DNA of 64,000 bases, taken from the NCBI RefSeq assembly GCF_900107675.1, contig NZ_FNRI01000002.1, positions 248,001 through 312,000 of the forward strand. Reading direction: 5' to 3'. Below, one piece after another: positions 29,224 through 37,124 of the stretch. Positions within the stretch are counted from its first letter, which is position 1; each line of letters starts with the position of its first letter. A program made the translations under genes and the position numbers. This stretch comes from Alistipes timonensis JC136. GTDB taxonomy: Bacteria > Bacteroidota > Bacteroidia > Bacteroidales > Rikenellaceae. The notes under the pieces were generated by a model. It made no database searches. It was not told where the DNA came from and saw nothing but the letters and a program-made list of their open reading frames with translations.

Positions 29224-30858
29224 CTAATCCGCCAGCGAATGCTTCGCATAAACATACCCGCAGGCATCGTAGAATCGCGTCAGACGCTTCAGCCGCGGCA
29301 GAAATTCCGCATAGTCTTTCCGGCCGGGCGACCACCCCACCTCGGCGAGCGCCCCCAGGCGCGGCAGCAGCATATACTGCGCCTGCGCAAAATCGGGAAT
29401 ATACTCGGTCCACAGATTCGCCTGCACGCCGAGGACCGACGCCCGCTGCACGGAGTCGAGCCTTTCACAGGGACTCAACGCATAGACCTTCTCGAGAGGC
29501 AGGCAGCCGCCCCATGCCAAGGGTTCCCCTGCGGTATCGGCCGTTTGGTAATAATCGAAATAGCAGTGAGTCGTGGGCGCCATGACGACCTCGTTTCCCT
29601 GACGCGCCGCACGGATGCCGCCCTCGGTGCCGCGCCAGGACATGACGACAGCCGTCCGGGAGACGCCGCTGTCGAGAATCTCGTCCCAGCCGATCAGCCG
29701 CCTGCCGTGACTCCTCAGAAAACGTTCGATGCGCGTGGTGGCGTAGCCCTGCAACTGCCGCGGACGGGTCAGTCCCTCGGCGCGCATCCGCTCCCGGCAC
29801 CGGGGACACTGCTCCCACCGGTCGGTCGGACATTCGTCGCCTCCTATATGAATATAGGTAGACGGAAAGAGAGCGACGACCTCCTCCAGCACCCCTTCGA
29901 TAAAGCGGAACGTCGAGTCGCGTCCGATGCAGAAAACACGGTCGTCGATGTCCCACGTCTGGCGCACCTCATACTGCTCCCCCGTGCAGCTCAGCCACGG
30001 ATAGGAAGCCAGTGCGGCCACCGCATGTCCCGGAAATTCAATCTCGGGAATGACCGTGATGAAACGGCGGGCGGCATATTCGACCACGTCCCGGATTTCG
30101 TCCTGCGTGTAAAACCCTCCGTGGGGCGTTTCGTCGTAGCGGCAGGTCTCGTCGTACTCGCCGCCCGGGTCCTTGCCGATCAGCGTGCGGGTGCGGACCG
30201 AACCGATGCGCGTGAGCTCGGGATATTTCCCGATCTCGATCCGCCAGCCCTGGTCATCCGTCAGATGCCAATGAAAAACATTCATCTTGTGCATGGCAAG
30301 CAGGTCCAGCACGCGCTTCACCTCCTCCACGGTAAAGAAATGCCGGGCAACATCGAGCATCATTCCGCGATACCCCATTTCCGGCCGGTCCGCGATGGCG
30401 ACGGCCGGCAGTTCGACAGCCTTCGCCCGTCCCTTTCCGAATGCCGCCGCCGGCATCAGCTGGCGCAGGGTTTGCACGGCGTAAAAAGCCCCTTCAGCCC
30501 CACCGGACCGCACCTCGACCCGGTCGGGCGTTATCGTCAGCGAATAGCCGTCCGAAGAAATCGAATCGGTCTCGATGAAATTCACCGCCCCGTCCTGCAC
30601 CGGGGCCGGACTGAGACATGTCAGCTCCTCCCCGAAAACAGGACGCAGCAATTCGTTCAGCGCATCGGTCACGAACGGCATCCGCCCGTCCGACGACCGG
30701 ACGACCACGCGCGTCGACGCCGACAGCCGGAAAACCCCTTCGGCGGGCGTCACGCTCACCGGCGCAGGCACCACGGAGACCGGGCCGTCGACCGGAACCA
30801 CCCGGCCGCACCCGCAGCACAGCACGCCTAAAGCAAGCAGTATACGTAATTTTCCCAT
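29224..30858 (-). CDS. GH20 beta-N-acetylhexosaminidase
   Basis: Removes terminal beta-linked GlcNAc or GalNAc. The catalytic pair Asp341-Glu342 sits in YIHIGGDECPTDRW, where Asp orients the substrate acetamido group. Other landmarks are the GH20b domain in front, YRGMMLDVARHFF, FHWHLTDDQGWRIEI, IPEIEFPGHAVAAL and the late TEYIPDFAQAQYMLLPRLGALAEVGWSP. The start at 30858 gives a lipobox-like N-terminus (LLALGVLCCGC); the open frame extends upstream but overlaps the ROK gene. It is the last gene of a seven-gene leftward operon with a GH92 mannosidase, which fits trimming of N-glycan-like or other hexosamine-capped glycans. Confidence 0.95.
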   Translation of the reverse strand: MGKLRILLALGVLCCGCGRVVPVDGPVSVVPAPVSVTPAEGVFRLSASTRVVVRSSDGRMPFVTDALNELLRPVFGEELTCLSPAPVQDGAVNFIETDSISSDGYSLTITPDRVEVRSGGAEGAFYAVQTLRQLMPAAAFGKGRAKAVELPAVAIADRPEMGYRGMMLDVARHFFTVEEVKRVLDLLAMHKMNVFHWHLTDDQGWRIEIGKYPELTRIGSVRTRTLIGKDPGGEYDETCRYDETPHGGFYTQDEIRDVVEYAARRFITVIPEIEFPGHAVAALASYPWLSCTGEQYEVRQTWDIDDRVFCIGRDSTFRFIEGVLEEVVALFPSTYIHIGGDECPTDRWEQCPRCRERMRAEGLTRPRQLQGYATTRIERFLRSHGRRLIGWDEILDSGVSRTAVVMSWRGTEGGIRAARQGNEVVMAPTTHCYFDYYQTADTAGEPLAWGGCLPLEKVYALSPCERLDSVQRASVLGVQANLWTEYIPDFAQAQYMLLPRLGALAEVGWSPGRKDYAEFLPRLKRLTRFYDACGYVYAKHSLAD

Positions 30859-30863
30859 AGGTT

Positions 30864-31685
30864 CTATTCGCAGGCCGAAGCCCCCAACAATCCGACATAT
30901 TCGATACCCGAACAGCAGATATGCAGCCCCTCGACGGTCTTCGCATAGGGGAACTGCTTCAACTGTTCGTACATGGCGTCCCGGAAAAACCCGAACGCAT
31001 GGGATATGCTTCCTCCGAAGACAATGGCCTGCGGATCGTAAGCATAGAGCGCCAGCATGACCAGCCGCCCGATATGCGTCCCGAACTCCTGCCACAGCTC
31101 CAGCGCCCGGGGATCGCCGGCCAAAGCCTGCTCATAAGCCTCCTTGCCCGACGTGCCGCGGCCGACGAAAAAGCGGCTGCTGCAATAGTATTCGTAATCA
31201 CGGTCGAGGTAGGGAATGCTCCCGATCTCCCCGGCCCCCGTATTGCGGCCGCAGTAAAGTTTCCCGTCGATCACGACGCCTGCGCCTACGCCCGTACCGA
31301 GGGCGATGCAAACCACGTCGCGGTATCCGTGCGCCTCGCCGAAACGGCAGACGCCCAGCGCAAAGCAGTTGCAATCGTTGTTTACCGAAACCGGCACGCC
31401 GAACCGCTTCTCAAAACACTCCTTGAGATGCACCTCCCGCCAGGAGGGAATGCCGACCACGTCGTAGACGATTCCCCGTTCTGCGTCCACCACCGAAGGA
31501 ACGCCGATGCCGATACACTTTACGTCGGGCGTGATAAGCCTTTCGATAAGCGAAGCTATATGGTCCAAAACCACCTCCTCGGAACAATCCGCCCGGCAAG
31601 GTTCGGAAAACATTCTCACAATCCGACCGTCAGCCACCAGTCCCACGCGCACGTTCGTACCGCCCAAATCTACTCCGATTCTCAT
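30864..31685 (-). CDS. ROK family sugar kinase, variant without zinc motif
   Basis: A cytoplasmic kinase-type protein of 273 residues. The N-terminal phosphate loop is GVDLGGTNVRVG, followed by VPSVVDAERGIVYDV, VNNDCNCFALG and the ROK core CIALGTGVGAGVVIDGKLYCG with GAGEIG. The usual zinc motif after GEIG (HxxxxxxCxCGxxGCxE) is replaced by SIPYLDRDYEYYCSS, so the zinc site is lost; similar variants occur in Bacteroidetes. There is no helix-turn-helix, so it is a kinase rather than a repressor. Likely substrates are sugars released by its operon partners, such as mannose or GlcNAc. The start ATG overlaps the stop of the phosphoesterase gene by 4 bases. Confidence 0.9.
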   Translation of the reverse strand: MRIGVDLGGTNVRVGLVADGRIVRMFSEPCRADCSEEVVLDHIASLIERLITPDVKCIGIGVPSVVDAERGIVYDVVGIPSWREVHLKECFEKRFGVPVSVNNDCNCFALGVCRFGEAHGYRDVVCIALGTGVGAGVVIDGKLYCGRNTGAGEIGSIPYLDRDYEYYCSSRFFVGRGTSGKEAYEQALAGDPRALELWQEFGTHIGRLVMLALYAYDPQAIVFGGSISHAFGFFRDAMYEQLKQFPYAKTVEGLHICCSGIEYVGLLGASACE

Positions 31686-32698
31686 CGCTCCACCGCTATT
31701 TCCGTTATTTTTCCCTCCGCGAAACGGGCATGGTCGACCATGCGGCCGTCGTCTTCGCGTATCCAGGTCTCGAATCCCCGCTCTCCCTCGGTCAGCAGCA
31801 GCAGCCGCACGCCCGGACGCAGGTTGTTGTAAGTCGTATTGTCGCCCGAGAAACGGCCGTAACCAAGGCAGATACCCTTGTCGGCCACCAGGTAATCGAT
31901 GTCGTGGTCGTGTCCCACGAACGTGCCCATCACGCTGCCCGACTCGACCATGGCCGCAAACATCCCCGTATTCAACGCGCCCGGGCACTCGTCCTCGGCA
32001 GCCCGTCCGATATGGCTGTTGGAAGGATTGCGCCACGCCGAAAGGTATTCCGGCAGCACGATGTGGAAAAATGCCAGCGAAGGCACCGCACGACCGCCGT
32101 TGGCAGTCCGGCGGGCCGTACAGCGGTCACGCAGCCACGCGACCTGCTCCGGCCGGAACCAGTCGTAGCCCTCGACCCCGTCCAAAAGCGATTCGGAGTG
32201 CGAATCGAGGCAGTACAGCAGCAATGCAGGCCGCCGAGAACCGCTGCCGAGAACCTCCAACTCCCGGTCCGCCAACTCCCCGGCGGCGTCGAGCGCATTC
32301 AAACTTTCCGGATACGAGGTCACGATCCGGCCGATCTGCTGCCGGCTGATGTCCTGCTCGGAATCGTGATTGCCCAGCGCCACGCAGAAAGGCACCTTGC
32401 GCGCGGCCATCGTATCGAGCAGGCGGCGCCACATGCCTTCGGCCGGAGATCCCGTCACCACATCGCCCGTGAAGACGACCAGATCGGGTCGCTCAGCCGC
32501 CAGGATACGATCCAGCCGCGCAAAGGTCTTTTCGGCCTCGGCAAGCCGCCGGGGCTTGGAGGGATCGAGGTGCATATCCGTAAACTGGGCTATTTTAAAG
32601 GTCTTATCGCTGCCGAAACGCAGCACGGGCTGCTGCGCCCGAACGGAGGCCGCGCCCCATACAAAAAAGGCGCAGGCCGACAAAATCCACTTGTTCAT
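31682..32698 (-). CDS. Secreted calcineurin-like metallophosphoesterase
   Basis: A 338-residue exported phosphoesterase with signal peptide ending in VRAQ. All five metallophosphatase blocks are visible: FTDMHLDP, FTGDVV, ALGNHDS, LAFFHIVLPE and FVGHDHDID. The family (purple acid phosphatase or Dcr2 type) acts on phosphomonoesters or phosphodiesters; the substrate is unknown. It lies between a sugar kinase and a glycosidase in a mannosidase operon with three further phosphoester-cleaving domains, so removal of phosphate from a glycan is plausible. Confidence 0.92.
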   Translation of the reverse strand: MNKWILSACAFFVWGAASVRAQQPVLRFGSDKTFKIAQFTDMHLDPSKPRRLAEAEKTFARLDRILAAERPDLVVFTGDVVTGSPAEGMWRRLLDTMAARKVPFCVALGNHDSEQDISRQQIGRIVTSYPESLNALDAAGELADRELEVLGSGSRRPALLLYCLDSHSESLLDGVEGYDWFRPEQVAWLRDRCTARRTANGGRAVPSLAFFHIVLPEYLSAWRNPSNSHIGRAAEDECPGALNTGMFAAMVESGSVMGTFVGHDHDIDYLVADKGICLGYGRFSGDNTTYNNLRPGVRLLLLTEGERGFETWIREDDGRMVDHARFAEGKITEIAVER

Positions 32699-32713
32699 TT
32701 CGCAAAAAGTGCT

Positions 32714-34327
32714 TTAATTCAACTTCACGCTGCCGCTCTTTTCCACGTGCACCGTGCTGCGGCGGCCGTCGCCCCACGTCACCACCAGTTCGAACGGGAC
32801 ATCGGCGGCAACGCTCACAACAGGCGTCTCGTCAGCCGAACGGCGGGCACGGACCTTCAGGTCCACGACCCCGTCGGGACCGAACGGATAACGTTCGATG
32901 CCGTGCGCTTCGGTCCGGGTGACGTTCCACTCGATCCGCCGCTCCGAATAGTCGGACCTTATGCCGAGTATATACTCGATGAAGACGGCGATGGGAGGCA
33001 GGCCGGTCCACCCGACGAAATCCTTACGGGCCATAAATCCGGGTTCGATCTTCTCCGGAGCGTAATATTCCCAAAAGGTCCCCGTATTTTTCCAGACCTC
33101 GAAAACCGCGGCGTAGTGGTTTTCGGCGATCCGCTGCGCCACATCCCGGTAGCCTTTGTGCCAAAGGCCGTCGATCACCATATAGTTGGCTCCGGGCCAG
33201 ACTCCGCCCTGCCAGTAACGGCCCAAAGCGTTGTATTTGCGGTGGTCGGCCGAGAGCGACGGCACGCGGTGAGGACGGTCGAACTCCGTCGAGTCGCTCA
33301 AATGGGCGACGAAACGGTCCAGACGCTCCTTGTCGAGAACGTCGGTCTGCAACGCCCAATAGGCGTAGATACCTTTGGCCGTACCCAGCGACCCGTCGGC
33401 GTAACGGTCGAAGAGAAACCCTTCCTCATCGTTCCACATGAAGTCGTTGATATGCTTTTTAAGGAACCGGTTTTCGTCCTCGACCTCTTCGATCTCCTGC
33501 CAGCGTTCGATGTAAAACCCGATCTGGAGCAGCGACTCATTGACGAGCATCTGCTGCAAATTGGCATCGAGCCACTCCATGTGGCCGTTGGAGAAGATCT
33601 GATTGTATCCCTCCGGAACCCGGGGCGTATTGTCCATACCCGTTCCCCAGCCGCTCGACCAATAGGTTCCGTTGGGCCACGTCCGGTTCAGTTTCCACCA
33701 TTTGGCATAGGCGCACAGGGCCGGGAAAACCTTGTGCAGGCGGTCGATGTCCCCGAACTGGCGGTAGTACATCAGCTCGGTCCACGGAAGCAGGTTCGGC
33801 CCGGTCGAGGTGGGATCGTAGCGTTCGAAACAATCGGAACCGTCGGCGCGTATCTCCCGGCAGATGAAGCCGTCGGGATGCTGGTGCGAATAGAAATTGT
33901 CGAGCGTCCGCTGGAAAGGGAAAAAACGGTAACCGTAACGCGCGAACATCATCATGAACGAGGCGTCCCACATGAAAATATTGCCGTTGTAGGCGATGTC
34001 GAGGTAGGGAGAGACGAACCCCGAGCCCTCCCGGGGCTGGCGGATATTCCCCACGGCGATCTGCCAGGCATGCCAATACATTTCGATCTCCCGGTCGTGC
34101 CCCTCCCAGAACGGTGCGGGCAGAATCTTCCGGGCCTCGGAGAACGAACGGGGCCGTATCGTCTCGGGCTTCATCGCCCGGAAATCGTTCTCGGCCACGA
34201 ACACCTCTTTCACATAGGTATTCTTGTAGGGCAGTTCATAGGGTCCCGAACGCAAATCCTGCGCTCCGACCGCGGCCGGAACGGCTGCGGCAAGCAAAAA
34301 GACGGCAATATGTCTTACACTCTTCAT
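32714..34327 (-). CDS. (alpha/alpha)6-barrel glycosidase, GH63/MGH1-like
   Basis: A secreted protein of 537 residues (signal peptide ending near VGAQ). The barrel has motifs shared by GH63, GH37 and mannosylglycerate-hydrolase-like enzymes: YNGNIFMWDASFMMMFARYG, SGWGTGMDNTPRVPEG, ALGRYWQGGVWPGANYMVIDGL and KIEPGFMARKDFVGWTGLPPIAVFIEYILG. The carboxylates in WDASF and GMDNTPR are candidate catalytic or substrate-binding groups. A short beta-sandwich tail ends the protein. The substrate could be an alpha-glucosyl or alpha-mannosyl linkage; in eukaryotes GH63 removes the glucose cap of N-glycans, which would fit the operon. The exact family is not settled. Confidence 0.8.
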   Translation of the reverse strand: MKSVRHIAVFLLAAAVPAAVGAQDLRSGPYELPYKNTYVKEVFVAENDFRAMKPETIRPRSFSEARKILPAPFWEGHDREIEMYWHAWQIAVGNIRQPREGSGFVSPYLDIAYNGNIFMWDASFMMMFARYGYRFFPFQRTLDNFYSHQHPDGFICREIRADGSDCFERYDPTSTGPNLLPWTELMYYRQFGDIDRLHKVFPALCAYAKWWKLNRTWPNGTYWSSGWGTGMDNTPRVPEGYNQIFSNGHMEWLDANLQQMLVNESLLQIGFYIERWQEIEEVEDENRFLKKHINDFMWNDEEGFLFDRYADGSLGTAKGIYAYWALQTDVLDKERLDRFVAHLSDSTEFDRPHRVPSLSADHRKYNALGRYWQGGVWPGANYMVIDGLWHKGYRDVAQRIAENHYAAVFEVWKNTGTFWEYYAPEKIEPGFMARKDFVGWTGLPPIAVFIEYILGIRSDYSERRIEWNVTRTEAHGIERYPFGPDGVVDLKVRARRSADETPVVSVAADVPFELVVTWGDGRRSTVHVEKSGSVKLN

Positions 34328-34333
34328 ACCTCC

Positions 34334-36265
34334 TTATTTTATCAGCGATTTGATCCTGCGCGGAATTTCCGTATTGCGGTACGTGCCGCAAAAACGGTCG
34401 GAACCGGGTCCGTATGCAAAGACAGGGAGCATGATCGGCGTGTGGTCGTCGGAGACGTAAACGCCCATGATCCGGCCCGTGGCCTCATCGCCGTCGATCA
34501 GCGTCAGGCCGCCCGTCTCGTGGTCCGCCGTGACGACGACGAGCGTCTCGCCGTTCGAATCGGCGAATTTCAGCGCCTCGGCAATCGCAAGGTCGAAACT
34601 CAGCATCTCGAGAACCGACCCGGGCAGGCAGCGCGAATGGCCCGCATAGTCGATTTTGGCGCCCTCGACCATGAGAAAAAAGCCCTTGTCGCTGCGTTCC
34701 TGCAACTTCGCAATGGCTCCGCGCGTGGCGTCGGCCAGCAGGGAGAGGTTCTTCTCGTCGGCGGCTTCGTCCATCTCCTCGTCGATGCAGATCACCTTGC
34801 CTTTCGCAGCGTTGAGTTCGTCCACCGAACGGACGAAATTATACTGCTTCGAAAGTTCGCCCGCCAGGTCGATGCCGTCATCACGGTGCGTGAACTTGCG
34901 GATGCCGCTACCGCAGAGCAGGTCCAGGCGTCCTTTCAGCAGCCACGCGGTCAACTCGTCCGAATTGTCGCGCTCGACCGAATGGCCGAAGAATGCCGTC
35001 GGCGTGGCGTCGGCGATATCGCCCAGCGTCACAACGCCGGCGGCACGACCGCGGTCGCGGAAGAAGTCGCACAGCGAAGGATATGCCGTTCCGTCGGCCC
35101 CCATGGAGATATGGCGGTTTTCGTGCGCCTCGCCCGTAGCCAGGGCGCTGCCTCCGGCGGCCGAGTCGGTCGTAAAGGCATCCAGGGCATTGTTCTGCTG
35201 CAAGCCGATGCTTTTCAGTCCCATCAGCGTCAGGGTCTTGTTGGCGAACACGGCGGCCATGATCTGCGACAGACCCATGCCGTCGCCGATCAGGAAGATC
35301 ACATTTTTCACTTTGCCCTTTCCCCTGTCGTTCCGGTAGGTCGGCGTATAGACGTCGATGCCTTTCGAGAGCTGGAGTTTATCGCTCTGGAAGCCTTTGA
35401 AATCCCTGGTCGCCTTGTCCAGACGCTTCGTGCCCGTCACGGCCGAAGAGGCCGCACGGCGCTCGCCGATCTGAAAATTCTTGTTGCCGAAATCGTTGAA
35501 GAACTCGGCACAGACCTCCGGACGATCGGTGTTGATGTAGTCGATCCCCATGTCGTAGAACGTATAGTAGACAGTCACCCCCTCGGGAGCGCTCCAAAAG
35601 CGCACGGGCTTGTCCCACGCATGGGCTTTGTCGATAATCCGTTCGAGTTTCTCACGCTCCGCAGGGATGATGGACCCTTTGCCGTTCCATTGGGAAAATC
35701 GTTGGAAATCGGCGCTTATCAGCGCGATGCGATCCAGTTGCCCGGGCGTGTATTCCGCGTCCCACGCCCCGTCGAAACGAATGTAAGCCGGATAATTGCC
35801 GAAATCCGCAGGCTCGGGAACCCTCCCCGTCACGGTGATACGCACGGCTTCGGGATTCACCGCGGGATCGAACACCTCGGGCCAGCGGCCCAGCAGTTCG
35901 GCGACGGCACGCAGCGTCGGCTCGGTCGCGGATTTGAGTTCGACCATCAATTGCAGGCGCCGGTCCGAATCCTTCCAGGCCCGCCCGCCGTTCCGTTTGA
36001 AAAGCGTCACGACAGGCTCCACATACAGCGCTTCGAATGTCATGTCGGACGACAGGTCCTCGACATCGTGTCCCACGAGGAGCTTTCCGTCGTGCAGAAA
36101 CACGTCGGCTTCTATCGACGCGACCTGCTGGGCGTAAGCCTGATAGAAAGGCACCCGCCGGGCGTAATCGTTGTGCGAATGAATCAGCACGGGAGGCTGT
36201 GCCGCAATCTGGCCGCAAACGAACAGCGACGCGGCGAACAGCCAGATTTTCAAAGTCTTTTTCAT
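34334..36265 (-). CDS. Glycerophosphodiesterase/PI-PLC-like domain fused to alkaline phosphatase
   Basis: Two phosphoesterase domains in one exported chain of 643 residues. Residues about 24-265 form a GDPD/PI-PLC-like TIM barrel: VLIHSHNDY with His29 and His31, IEADVF with Glu52 and Asp54, and LLVGHD with His66. Residues about 318-643 are an alkaline phosphatase: NVIFLIGDGMGLSQ (metal Asp328), the nucleophile Ser368 in TTDSAAGGSALATG, and TADHETGG near the end. Such a chain could cut a phosphodiester and then strip the remaining phosphate. The signal peptide ends near QIAAQ. The domain linkage is read directly from one uninterrupted frame. In the operon it sits between a glycosidase and an EEP enzyme. 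Confidence 0.92.
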   Translation of the reverse strand: MKKTLKIWLFAASLFVCGQIAAQPPVLIHSHNDYARRVPFYQAYAQQVASIEADVFLHDGKLLVGHDVEDLSSDMTFEALYVEPVVTLFKRNGGRAWKDSDRRLQLMVELKSATEPTLRAVAELLGRWPEVFDPAVNPEAVRITVTGRVPEPADFGNYPAYIRFDGAWDAEYTPGQLDRIALISADFQRFSQWNGKGSIIPAEREKLERIIDKAHAWDKPVRFWSAPEGVTVYYTFYDMGIDYINTDRPEVCAEFFNDFGNKNFQIGERRAASSAVTGTKRLDKATRDFKGFQSDKLQLSKGIDVYTPTYRNDRGKGKVKNVIFLIGDGMGLSQIMAAVFANKTLTLMGLKSIGLQQNNALDAFTTDSAAGGSALATGEAHENRHISMGADGTAYPSLCDFFRDRGRAAGVVTLGDIADATPTAFFGHSVERDNSDELTAWLLKGRLDLLCGSGIRKFTHRDDGIDLAGELSKQYNFVRSVDELNAAKGKVICIDEEMDEAADEKNLSLLADATRGAIAKLQERSDKGFFLMVEGAKIDYAGHSRCLPGSVLEMLSFDLAIAEALKFADSNGETLVVVTADHETGGLTLIDGDEATGRIMGVYVSDDHTPIMLPVFAYGPGSDRFCGTYRNTEIPRRIKSLIK

Positions 36266-36277
36266 ATCGTCTCCTTT

Positions 36278-37117
36278 TTATCGTACATATTTCAAACGGG
36301 CTTCGACGGGCGCATGGTCGGAAAGGTATCCTCCGCCGAGCGTGTCGGGCAATATCGAACACGACACGACCTCCAGACCGCCGCCGTAGAACACATAGTC
36401 GATCAGCGGTCGCTCTTCCTCCGGAAGCTGTCCGAAATCGGAGAAACTCCACGCCGACCCGGATCGAATCGGCGCCGTGTCCCAGGCGCTACGCAAGGCA
36501 CTGTCGGCCACGACGCGCGCAACGACCGGCGACGAGGGTTCAGCATTGAAATCGCCCGTAAGAATCACCGGACGACCGGCACGCAGCGTTTCGATGCGCC
36601 GCAGCAACAACGCGACGCCCTCCCGGCGAGCCTGCTCGCCGATATGGTCGAGGTGGGTATTGATGAAAAGCAACTCGCCGCCGCTTTTATCTCGCAGCAC
36701 GGTCCATGTCGCCAGCCGCTCGCAGGCTCCGTCCCAACCCTTCGAACCGGGCGTTTCGGGATTCTCGCTCAGCCAGAACACGCCGGAATCGAGCAGTTCG
36801 AAACGGTCGCTGCGGAAAAATACGGCGTTGAATTCGCCCGCACGCGCGCCGTCTTCCCGGCCGACGCCAACCGCCCGGTAGCCGGGCAGCAGGGCTTGCA
36901 GATCGTCGAACTGATTGGCGAGCACCTCCTGTGTTCCCAGCAGATCGACAGCCTCCGAGCGAATCAGCTCAGCGATCCGTTCGCGGCGGAAGCGCCAGTT
37001 ATTCGCCCCGTCCTCGGGATTGTCATAGCGCATATTCAGCGTCATGACGGTCAACTCCTGCGGGGCGTTGCAGGAGACCGCAGCCGTCAGCGCCAGCAGA
37101 AAAAACAATTTCTTCAT
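36278..37117 (-). CDS. EEP-fold phosphodiesterase lipoprotein
   Basis: Endonuclease/exonuclease/phosphatase superfamily protein of 279 residues. The lipobox TAAVSC (Cys16) indicates membrane anchoring. Catalytic motifs are TLNMRYDNPEDGANNW, LLGTQEVLANQ (metal Glu), FINTHLDHIG, LTGDFNAEP, RPLIDYVFYGGG and LSDHAPVEARL. Family members cut nucleic acids or phospho-headgroups; the family alone does not tell which. It is the second gene of the GH92 operon, 7 bases after GH92. Only its fold, not close sequence, links it to the EEP enzyme of the SusCD operon. Confidence 0.92.
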   Translation of the reverse strand: MKKLFFLLALTAAVSCNAPQELTVMTLNMRYDNPEDGANNWRFRRERIAELIRSEAVDLLGTQEVLANQFDDLQALLPGYRAVGVGREDGARAGEFNAVFFRSDRFELLDSGVFWLSENPETPGSKGWDGACERLATWTVLRDKSGGELLFINTHLDHIGEQARREGVALLLRRIETLRAGRPVILTGDFNAEPSSPVVARVVADSALRSAWDTAPIRSGSAWSFSDFGQLPEEERPLIDYVFYGGGLEVVSCSILPDTLGGGYLSDHAPVEARLKYVR

Positions 37118-37124
37118 GGCCGTA

